Below, piece by piece: positions 46,786 to 56,444 of a stretch of DNA of 64,000 nt. A model generated the notes under the pieces. The model saw only the letters and a list, made by a program, of their open reading frames with translations, was not told the origin of the DNA and did not search any database. Both the position numbers and the translations under genes were made by a program. The stretch lies in the NCBI GenBank assembly GCA_029718625.1, contig CM056378.1, forward strand, positions 63,077,027 to 63,141,026, written 5' to 3'. Source of the stretch: Synaphobranchus kaupii (Eukaryota; Chordata; Actinopteri; Anguilliformes; Synaphobranchidae). The number at the start of each line of letters is the position of its first letter. The first letter of the stretch is position 1.

Positions 46786-48538
46786 ATATACAAAGAGAAC
46801 AGTAAAGGCCCAAGAATAGATCCTTGAGGGACCCCACACGTAATTCTAACCGTGTCAGACACAGCATCTCCTAGTGCAACAACAAATCCTCTCCCAGTAA
46901 GGTAAGATTTAAACCACTCTAGTACTGGTCCCGAAAGACCCACCCAATGTTCCAGACGGTGCATTAAAATGTTGTGATCCACTGTATCAAACGCAGCACT
47001 CAAGTCCAGTAAAACTAGAACATCAACACCACCACTGTCAATGGTTACCCGCAGGTCATTTACAAGCTTTACCAGGGCAGTCTCTGTGCTATGGTTAGAT
47101 CGGAAGCCTGATTGGTATTTCTCAAGGGTGTTGTATCTAATCAGGAATTGATTCAGTTGTCTAAAAACTAATTTTTCAAGGATTTTACTTAAAAAAAGGG
47201 ATGTTGGATATGGGCCTGAAATTACTGAGCACAAAGCTGTCTAAATGCCTTTTTTTCAGTGTTGGTCTCACAATGGCAGATTTCAAGGTGGTGGGGAATT
47301 TGCCAGCTGATAAAGAACAGTTCACAATTTCCAAAACATCAAGTAAACAATCATACATGTTTCAAAGAACTTTGTGGGGATGGGATCAAGTGAGCAGGTT
47401 GAGGGTTTCATTTGAGAGATAATTTCACTCAAAGCTTGCGTGTCAATCCACTCAAATGAATCCATGACAGCATCAATTTGTCCACACTGATCGTCTAATT
47501 CTGTAGTTACGTTGACCAGATACTGGATATCTTTTCTTGAAAGAAAGTAGCAAACTCATTACATCTAGATGTGGAACCGGACGCAATGTCAGGATCAGCA
47601 GTCATCGTAGGGTTAATTAATCGATCAATTGTTGAAAAAAGAATGCTGGGTTTATTCTTGTTTTCATTTTCTGTAATAATCTTGGAAAAGTAATCCTTTC
47701 TTGCCAGACGTATTGTTTTGTTATAGGCAATCATGGCTTCTTTGTATATATTACAGTGTACTGTGAGCCTAGTTTTCCTCCATTTTCTTTCAGCTGCCCG
47801 ACAGATTCTCTTAATATCATTAACGCTGTTATTGTTTAACCATGGGGAGAATTCTGTCAGTCGACCTCTTTTTAATCTTCAGTGGAGCAACAGTATTTTA
47901 AAGCAGATGACTAGGTATTGTTGAAATTTTCAACCATGTCATTTAAAGAGCAGTCATAACTGTATGGCTGAAACGATCTCATAATATTAGAAAACTTTGC
48001 TTCAGCCTTGCTATCTAGGAATCTCCTTTGCACCAAAAATTCCCTTTTGGTCTTTGTTAAGATTAGGTTGGCATCAAAAAACACACAGTGATGGTCATAA
48101 ATAGGTAATTCGAATACTAAAACATTATCAATGTTTAACCCTGTTGTTATTACTAAGTCTAGGGTGTTACCATGCTGATGAGTGGCTTCATTTACATGTT
48201 GGGTAAGTTCAAAGCTGTCCAGTAAATTCATAAGCTCCATAGTTTTGGAGTCATTCTTCTTATTAATATGAATATTCAGGTCTCCATTCAGGATTAATCT
48301 ATCATATCTAGTGATACCAAGTGAGATCAGCTCTGAGAATTCCTGTAGAAATAGTGATGAATATCTTGGTGGCCGATATAATGTAATGATGAGCACTGAT
48401 AATTCTGCTTTGAGCTCAAGAGCAAGATATTCAAATGATGTAAATTCACCCAGGTCAATGTCATTACACACAAACTGTGTAGAGAAAATGGCTGCAATCC
48501 CTCCTCCTTTCCTGTTTTGTCTGACAGACTGATAAATA
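46786..48538 (-). pseudogene. L2/CR1-like LINE ORF2: endonuclease and half of RT
   Basis: On the minus strand, the APE endonuclease end (48471-47911) shows LNGDLNIH, GNTLDLVIT and YDHH where SDHH is usual. A linker follows (47734-47507: ARKDYFSKII, LFSTIDRLINP), then RT (47234-46790) with SKILEKLVFRQL, YQSGFR, LLDLSAAFDTVDH and GVPQGSILGPLLFSLYI. The three parts are in three frames. RT stops before the catalytic YADD block, and the 5' side abuts the Sleeping Beauty-like right end. It is related to the LINE at 21.4-24.1 kb. Confidence 0.82.
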
Positions 48539-48652
48539 TTAGATGTCCTAACTGACTTGCCAACACTATAGTTTGCTAACGTGAAATCTGTGGAGTGGTT
48601 AAAAATTAGTTTTAATTACTTCAACCTAAGTGTATGTAAACTTCCGACTGTA

Positions 48653-49359
48653 TATGCAACAAATTTACTGTACTAAATCATAAAATGACCATGATATTTC
48701 ATCAGAGATTAAGGAACATGCTTGACAAGTTGAAATACTGGGTTCTCCGACAACAATGCTACAGCCAGTATGTTCTCCTTTGAAATTTCCATTCCGGGTC
48801 GGAACGTCTGTATTTGTTTTGGCCTGTGTGATTCACTATTCTCAGAGTTGACTCCACCCACTGCCCATTACGAACAACCAGATGTACTCCGGCACGCCGA
48901 CAGCCGATTTACGAATGCCTAAGCTAAGTTCAACATCGTTTTCATTTAGCTAGCTAGCTAAAGATTTAAATATATATACGTATATACTTACTAGCTAAAC
49001 ATACCACTAAAGTTACTGTGTGACCGTAAACATAGCCAGCCATGCATCTAGCTAACATTGACAGAGTTATAAAAAATCCACATGAGCTGGTTTATAATTG
49101 GCAAACAATAAATAAATTGCAAACGTATACATTAGCTGATCAACTTGCAGTGTAGGACTCGTCATCGCTTGTCATTGTCAAAATAGAATAAGCTCGTCTC
49201 AAAATATAATGTAGCGCTCGGCTCATCTTGCGCTAGTCTGGGGAGGAGGGGGCGGGCGGAGACAACTCTCTGCAATATTGTGAATTTGGACTGCAGTACC
49301 CATTTTAAACGCTCGGTGTCAATGTTACATATAGCTCGTTTAACGCCTATAGTCTGCCA
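48653..49359. other. Intron sequence, no gene
   Basis: A GC-rich short patch (GGGGAGGAGGGGGCGGGCGG, about 49240) stands out. Nothing else recognised. Confidence 0.4.
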
Positions 49360-49495
49360 CTCTAAGGGTTGTTTCTTCTGACTCATTTTTCTATTCTAAC
49401 TCTATGGAAAAATAAGTCAGGAGAAACATCCCTTCAAGTGATCCATCCATATCTACTGCATATCTAGCAGCAGAGTGATGGTTTGAGGTTTAGGA
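49360..49495. repeat. Centre of the Tc1 palindromic core, solitary
   Basis: It contains both TCAGGAG-type centre arms and CTGCATATCTAGCAGCAGAG. No ends are attached. Confidence 0.7.
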
Positions 49496-51285
49496 AAAAA
49501 TCTTTATTTCCCAAGTTACCCCTTATGAGGTTTGCACTGGCCATTCAGTGTACTGCAGCCTTTAAGTAGGAATAATTTGCTCCCTCTTATGTTGAAGTTT
49601 TACCAGCGTTTGTTTAATCCTCCTGGGAATATGGTGTTCAGTTTTCTAATCCAATGTCTTTCTGTCCTACGTCTGTCTTCCTGTGTTCAATTAATGTTTG
49701 AATCAGAGTTTCCGTTAGAAAAATTTGGTGCCGGCCACCATGACCGACAAGATTTCAGTTTGCCGGACAAATCGGAGAAATTCCAGTCAAATATTATCTT
49801 GTGCTTATTATGCTTTATAAAGAATGACATCATCAGGGGAATAGATTTATAATAGTTTTTAATGAAAGGTGATTTCGCAAATACAGTAGTCTATAGCGTG
49901 AATATAAATTAAGTCCCGTCAAATAAAATCTATATCAGCTGGCTGCAGGCTTGGAGAAAGCAGTTCTGGACGATGCATGCACAGTTTAGACGAAGCAGTT
50001 TAGCTAAAGTTCCGATGATGATGGACTAATTTTATTGCCGATTAATGTTACCAACACAGCCATTCAGTCTTATCATAAAGGGTGCATGCACCCGGCTACA
50101 GTGAGTAGTGTTAATTTAGCTAAAGTTCACTAGTTAGTTAGCTCACGTTAACACCTGAGCTCTTAATGGCTACATATTACTCAAGCCATATCCAACTTAC
50201 TCTCATTCACAGACCCAAAACCCCTCCAAGTAAAAATAAATAAATAATGAGTCACAAATCATAATAATGAACATTTATTATAACAAAATAGCAAACAGTC
50301 CCTCACTCATTCCATCTCACTCATTCCTTCCATCTCTCACACTCACTCATTCCCTCCCTCCCTTACTCACTCATTCCCTCCCTCCCTCACTCCTTCCATC
50401 ACTCACTCCCCCAGGCCTCCCGGATGACTGTCTTCGGAATAAAAGGCCAATTTGTCTTGCCTCGTTGGCTTAAAAAAAATGCGGACTGCAAAACGGGCAG
50501 TGAAAAAGGCTGCAGCAGCTTTTGCAGACTGTAGCATGATGGATCTAAAACAAATAATAAATCAAATAAAAACATAATTAGTGATAGTAAACATTAATGT
50601 GACATGTTCAGTACTACCATATGCCTTGTCAGGTAAATAGGACAAAAATAACATTTCAGTGGACCTTTGCTACTGCAACCTATCATATAATCCCACAAAG
50701 ACTAGGAATAAGATATAAAACGGCCTTTATGTTCAAAATTGAAGTACCGCTAGCCCACGGACTGGCCAGGGAGAAGAGAGAGGACGCTGTGCCATCTCTT
50801 GGCTTTTGTTAGATCTCCCAGCCTCGCAGGTGGCATTTATCTAACAATTAAGCACCTAGGCTTGCACTATTACAATAGGCCTACCTTGCAAGCTAACCCA
50901 AGCTAGTTGCAAGCTAGTCCATCATCATCGCTAAAAAATATAACTTCACGAGCGCACACTAAGCAATACGCCATTGTGATATAAATATTACAATGTAGGC
51001 ATTTTATAGTTTTAAAAACATTTACTAGCTTGCTATATTACAACATTACACTCCATAATAATGATGTTCATAATTGTTGTAACGTTACTCCATAATTTAC
51101 AGTCTTTCTCGATGCCATGTTCGAGTTAAAACTGCGCATGCGTCGTCCAGAACTGCTTTGTCTAAAGTGCGCATGCGTCGTCCAGAACTGCTTTCTCCAA
51201 GCCTGCAGCCAGTTGAGTCTCAATAAAATAACTCCCGTCAATAGACATGTGTTTAACGTCATAAAAAACGACAGGCTCTAGCCGG
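49496..51285. mobile_element. Probable inverted-arm element with a 35-bp tandem in one arm
   Basis: About 49910-50000 (GGCTGCAGGCTTGGAGAAAG, CAGTTCTGGACGA) is the inverted complement of 51130-51240. In the right arm a 35-bp unit with TGCGCATGCGTCGTCC is present twice (51133-51167, 51168-51202). Outer ends are not clear. Confidence 0.5.
50280..50412 (+). repeat. Pyrimidine-rich simple repeat
   Basis: Irregular repeats of CTCACTCATTCC and CCTCCCTC. Confidence 0.85.
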
Positions 51286-51287
51286 AT

Positions 51288-54043
51288 GTGCACTTTAGCT
51301 CTGTTCGGGTTACGGTTTTCACACATAACACAATGTCACCATAAAAATTAAGTAGGCTACTAGGAAAATTAAGAGTTTACAATAATACGCAAGCCCTTAC
51401 GGGATCGGGTTTAGATACCATCAACAATGGCAAAAGCCCTGATTAGAAACAGACATTTGCTTTTTGGGTCAACCCCGTCTAGAGCTGTCTACCATTTTGC
51501 AGTCTCTGTGTTTGACAAATGCTGCTCAAGCCGCTCGGTCCCCGGGAATCGCTGCTTGCAGCTATATTCTTATATTTGGATCTCTATATCACCACCACAT
51601 GGCTTGATTGGGTTAAAAATGGCAGAGGTCACGTTCTGATGTGACTTTTAAGAGACCTACCAAGTTTAATAATTTTCTGTCAAATGGTTTTGGAATTATT
51701 AGCATTTTTGTGATAAGCCACGCCCACTGAAAATTCATTGGCTTGTCAATTGGCCATTTCTTGACTTAAGCCTTAGAAAAGTAATGCATTAAGGAAGGCC
51801 CTTGACCCGAGTGCAGACACCAAGTTACGTGCAAATTGGTTGAATTTTGTAGGAGGAGTAGCATTGTTAGTGTTTTACAAAAAGTGCTAATTAGCAGAAA
51901 GGTTTCTTGAGGCAAATTTGTTCATCATGAGGAGAGGGATTTGTATGCCAACTTTTCTGACTATAGGTCAAACGGGGGGTCCGCAGTGGGTGTGTCAATG
52001 TCAGAATTTGGATGTTTAGCTATGTAGCTAATTAGCTAGCTAGCGATGGTATAAGTTACCCTTAAACATCCTTTCAAAAACGGACTCACTAACAAACAGA
52101 CACACAACCTAACACTGATTTATATTTTATTATTAAACAATGTTACATTACATTACATTACATTACAGGCATTTAGCAGACGCTCTTATCCAGAGCGACT
52201 TACACAACTTTTTTTAATATTTATTTATTTTTTATACATATTATCTATTTATACAGCTGGATATATACTGAAGCAATTCAGGTTAGGTACCTTGCTCAAG
52301 GGTACAACAGCAGAGTCCTACCTGGGAATCGAACCTGCAACCTTTCGGTTACAAGGCCAGTTCCTTAACCATTATACTACACTGCTGCCTATACAGACAT
52401 GGAGCAATCGATTTGAGATACTTATCCCACTGTTTGGGTGCTAGCTCTGAGACGCTAAATGAATTCTAACTGCTGCAACATTCCCTACTGTCTCGCATCT
52501 CACAAAACAGTATTTTTTTTGTAGTAGACACAACATAGCTCGACCCAAAATGAATATGTGATGACAAACATGTTGAAGATGAGCGACAAGGCAGTAAATT
52601 TATTATATTACGAACAGTGTCCACAAAACAGAAGCTTATTCAGGGTGCTAAGGGATCTTCTCCATTGACTTCCACTCAAAAAATACAGGCCGAAACAGCC
52701 TATGGTCTCTCTGTCGGTCTCTCTGAAGCGTTACACGTTTTAGACCAATGATTGTTGTCTCCCCCTGGGGGAAGGTCTCTGCCTGTATATCACATTTTGT
52801 GACTGTCGGCAGTGGGCGTGTCAATGTTAAAGTTTTGTCACATGCACTACAGCGCCACCAACTGGCCTATCACCACCAAATTTGGTGAGGGCTTGTAAGG
52901 TGACAACTTCTAACTATTTGCCAAGTTTCTTAAGAATCAGCCAAGCGCTTAAGGAATAACACAGAGAAGTAATAGATGAGTACATTCTAACCAAACTGGC
53001 GTCAAATTCAAGATGGCGCCGACCCAATTGGTAAAGATCTATGATCCACATTTGCGTCTTTGTCACTCTAGCAAGTTTTAAATCTCTGCAAAGGAACAGT
53101 GATTTTTAGTGAATTTTTCAATATTTTTTTTAATATTTCTATCTTTATAGCGCCACCACGTGGCTCCGTTTGGCTACAACTGGAGTGGTCAAGTCCTGAG
53201 AAATCTCTTAACAGACCTACCAAGTTTCATAACTTTTTGTCAAATGGTTTTGGAATTATTAGCATTTTTGTGATAAGCCCACTGAAATTCATTGGCTTGT
53301 CATTTGGCCATTTCTTGACAAAAAGTAATGCATTAAGGAAGTCTCATTAACTTTTGTGCAAATTGCTTGAATTTTGTAGGAGGAGTAGCATTTTAAGTGT
53401 TTTACAAAAAATGCTAATTAGCAGAAAATCCAATATGGCGGACTTTATGGGTCCTTAAGGCAAATTTGTTCGGCATGTGCAAAGGAACCTGTATACCAAA
53501 TTTTGTGACTCGAGGTGAAACGGGGCGTCGGCAGTGGGCGTGTCAATGTCAAAATTTTGTCACATGCACTACAGCGCCACCAGGTGTTCAATGTGCGTCA
53601 TAATGTAGAGGATCCAAGAATTTACCAATCCCAAAAAGCCTGCCCAGTTTGGTGATTCTAGGCCAAACCAGCTCACGGGAATTTTAGGTGAAAGGGGAGA
53701 GAAAAAAAAAAAACAACAAAAAAACAATAGGATACCAGCAGCTACGCTGCTCTGTCCCCTAAATATAGCTGCAAGCAGTGATTCCCGGGGATCGAGCGAC
53801 ATGAGCAGCATTTTTCAAACACAGAGACTGCAAAATGGTAGACAGCTCTAGATGGGGTTTACCCAAAAAGCAAATGTTTGTTTCTAATCAGGGCTTTTGC
53901 CATTGTTGATGGTATCTAAACCCGATCCCGTAAGGGCTTACATATTATTGTAAACTCTTCATTTTCCTAGTAGCCTACTTCATTTTTATGGTGACATTGT
54001 GTTATGTGTGAAAACCAAAACCCGAACAGAGCTGAAATGCACG
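51288..54043. mobile_element. Fold-back element with arms of about 280 bp, containing a SINE
   Basis: 51288-51568 is the inverted complement of 53761-54043. The inner part has a direct repeat (51653-51998 and 53213-53548) with ATTAGCATTTTTGTGATAAG, and a third partial unit at 52795-52880 (CACATGCACTACAGCGCCACC). AGCAGCTACGCTGCT at 53738-53752 marks a well-spread fish repeat family, found again at 60600-60705. No transposase. Confidence 0.7.
52143..52389 (-). mobile_element. tRNA-derived SINE with L2-type tail
   Basis: On the minus strand the head starts GGCAGCAGTG and has an A box (TAGTATAATGGTTAAGG, 52379 to 52363) and a B box (GGTTCGATTCC, 52335 to 52325). The body includes CCCTTGAGCAAGGTACC. 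The tail has the hairpin GCTCTGGATAAGAGC, GTCTGCTAAAT and TGTAA repeats. Sharing the tail with L2 LINEs implies mobilisation by L2 RT, as known for eel UnaSINE/UnaL2. Confidence 0.9.
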
Positions 54044-55149
54044 TACTCTTTGTTGCAAATTAATCAAGAAATCTTTCCCGCTAAACTGCAACAGGACAAC
54101 ATAGGTAGGCCTACACATAGACAGATGTTTTTGTCGGCTTTTGTGTGAGATTGAGACTAGCGACGATGTTTGAAAATAAATGTTAGTTCAAAACATGTAG
54201 CCAATGGCACAGTTATGAATTGATTTTTTACATCACTGCAACAATGCGCTCTGTACCAGATCATATGTTGCATGAAAACTTTATTTTCTGTGTCTGACAA
54301 ATGGATACTTGTTCCCATAGCCAACTGCGTAAACGTGACCTGAGGTAAATCTTTCATTGGTTGGTAGTATCATAAGTATGCTAAGTATCATAATCATCGT
54401 GCAAATTGGTTTCGTGCAAAAAGAATCAGAACAAAAACAATATTATTAATAATAAACAAATCAAATTGAATAGAATCTGGAGCAAATGTGATTAATGTTA
54501 CCATCCCTGTCACTACAGTATTGTATTGTACTCAATAAAAGCATAGCTACAATTTAAATAGAAAAACTTTACTGTAGCATCAAGAAAGCACATACTTCAA
54601 AATATAAAATGTAATGTTAGCTATAACTATAGTTAAATAAAACGCAGTAGGGGGGCATACAACTACATGCTAGCTAATGTTAAGTACTGACTGGAGATGA
54701 CTAACGTTTTACTTCATCTTAACCTTAATATAGGCTACATTTCACGAAGCATTTTCTCAGTTTACTTTATAAATAAAACTATACCAACATCCTTTCACCA
54801 CATTTCTTTTCTGTTGTTGAATAGCTAGCTGTCAGTTCAGATGTCAGTTGCAGTCTATCCTGCACTGGATGTGTTTCTTGCTAAGGTCAAAAGAGTTATG
54901 ACGTTGTAGTACAAGTATGGGTTGATAAGGTTTTTAAACACTCTGCATTCTTGCATGCTACGTACTACCCTAGATACTTTTTAGTGCACTTGGAAGTATA
55001 CTTACACAAGTAAGTTAAGTCATTAAGTACATGAGTACGCAAGTACGCAAGATTGCAATTTGAGACACAGCCCAGGTTTGGTTATGGATGAGAAACCAGA
55101 GTGTGCTGAAAAATTTGAGTTTGTGACAGATGTATTTCCTGTGTTGCAG
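54044..55149. other. Intron sequence with one transposon end
   Basis: About 54935-55072 ends TTGAGACACAGCCC and looks like one end of an inverted-repeat element whose other end is absent. The last 75 bp is the splice-acceptor region of the next exon. Confidence 0.5.
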
Positions 55150-55274
55150 AGACTGTGTGTATCTCTGCTTGCTGAACAGTGGGACCAGCTTTGTGGCTGG
55201 CTTTGCCATCTTCTCAGTGCTGGGTTTCATGGCCCAAGAACAAGGAGTGGACATCTCAATGGTGGCTGAATCGG
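55150..55274 (+). CDS. slc6a13: slc6a13-like exon: TM7 and start of extracellular loop 4
   Basis: The acceptor is TGTTGCAG and the donor is GTAGGA. The first A completes a Lys codon, and the frame then reads [19 protein letters not shown] and continues through [22 protein letters not shown]. The Asn and Ser of NSGTS correspond to ion-binding residues (Na1/Cl-) known from GAT1. Length 125 bp is standard. The intron before it is 18.7 kb. Confidence 0.94.
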
Positions 55275-55545
55275 GTAGGAACTGCTGAAGCTAAAATATC
55301 CGTGTTCCAGACACTGTAATCACTGGGCCTTGGTGTCACTCACCATTTTCAACCACATCATTCTAAACTGACTGTTTTAGTCCAATTTGAAAAACTGGCC
55401 CATTGACTGTGTTGGTCACTACGAACCCAAACCCTGAGCCGGCCACTGGAGGATGGGCTCCCCCAACTGGTTCCTCCCAATGTTTCTTTTTTCCACATTC
55501 TGCTTAGGTACGCAGGTTCTGATACCTGCGGTTTCTCCCCTGCAG

Positions 55546-55658
55546 GGCCCGGCTTGGCCTTCATCGCGTATCCTCAGGCAGTGGCCATGATGCCCTTCCC
55601 CCAGCTGTGGGCGGTCTGTTTCTTTATTATGGTCATCCTTTTGGGGCTTGACAGTCAG
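55546..55658 (+). CDS. slc6a13: slc6a13-like exon: TM8
   Basis: The acceptor is CCCCTGCAG and the donor is GTACTG. The frame reads [18 protein letters not shown] and then [22 protein letters not shown]8 carries the LDS residues of the Na2 site. This is the last exon found; the following exon (TM9 onward) was not seen up to 64000, so the next intron is probably long too. Confidence 0.94.
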
Positions 55659-56444
55659 GTACTGTCTGCGAGTAAATAACTGACCTTTTCTGCTCATAGT
55701 ATACATGCAATAAACATAATGCTCCTGTACCAACTTTGTATACATAGGTGGTGTTGGGTCATTTTGACCCTAGGCTCAGTTGCTGTAGAAAACAGGTTTT
55801 TTTATTTTTTATCTCTGATTTCTTTGTGGTGATTCTGGGTACTTTCTCATACAGGTTTAAAACTTCACAAATGTTCACTTACCTCTGGCTCTAAAATGAT
55901 AAATTTATCACAGATTTTTTAACAGGCTTTAGAGATAAAAGGCTAGTAAATTGGGAGGCATTAAGAAGGCAACACACAAAGCAACAATAATTTTGTGTCA
56001 GTTTAAACTGTTGGATCAATATTGCACCCCAAACATAAAAGGTGTCATACAATGTCAACATAATAGGAGGGATAAATGATGTTGGAGGTTCCTCTAACTG
56101 TTGTTTTTCTCGCACACTTGCCATTTTGCACACTGACCAACTGACTGGTGCTTCAGCTATAAGCTGCACTCGCCACGTCTTTACTTGTGCAAATAGTTCA
56201 GCTGGATATTTTATTTAAATTAGAGCAGCAGGAGTTAACTGATCTTCGTATTCCTTATTTTCAGTGTTGTATGTCACCAAATAGAAATGGCCAATATAAC
56301 CTTTACATGACAAAAAAGGGGAATATTTGAATCACATAGGGAAAAGGGGATATTTGAATCAAGCGAACCGAACTATGGGTGGCAAACTTATTTTTAACAT
56401 TTTTTACATGAACCGTTGCATTCAATATATGTACAGTATATATA
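55659..56444. other. Intron sequence, no gene
   Basis: AT-rich; no repeat or gene recognised. The minus-strand frame at 55419-55745 is a shadow of the exon. Confidence 0.4.

Larger units (their letters stand above)
44902..48650. mobile_element. Sleeping Beauty-like Tc1-type element, enlarged by an insertion
   Basis: The left end has the outer repeat CAGTTGAAGTCGAAAGTTTA (44902) and inner repeat (AGTGGGTCAGAAGTTTACAT, about 45100), the IR/DR layout of Sleeping Beauty-type transposons. The right end is the matching outer part and ends CCGACTG before TA, with five bases lost. The shared palindromic core is at 45150-45565. A LINE and unassigned DNA separate core and right end. No Tc1 transposase is present. 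Confidence 0.82.
18142..55658 (+). other. slc6a13: slc6a13-like (GAT2-type) transporter gene, central five exons
   Basis: This is a plasma-membrane Na+/Cl- symporter of the SLC6 family with the LeuT fold. The exon peptides joined in order match the GABA/taurine/betaine branch. RRVL, the WELALCLLL segment, [34 protein letters not shown] and LLGLDSQ favour GAT2/SLC6A13 over SLC6A6, A8, A11 or A12, judged from memory of the families. Intron sizes are 85, 17834, 18717 and 271 bp. Exon lengths 133, 135, 104, 125 and 113 bp agree with those of vertebrate SLC6 genes. All splice sites are GT/AG and all phases fit. Exons for TM1-3 and TM9-12 are outside the window. The paralogue assignment is less certain than the family. 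Confidence 0.85.

Noticed and set aside
50267..50473. Pro/Ser/Leu-rich ORF
   Set aside because: It is a translation of a pyrimidine-rich simple repeat.
52325..52379. Possible tRNA gene
   Set aside because: The A and B boxes belong to a SINE head: no proper cloverleaf, and SINE body plus tail follow directly.
55419..55745. Minus-strand ORF over the TM8 exon
   Set aside because: It is a shadow of the transporter exon on the other strand.
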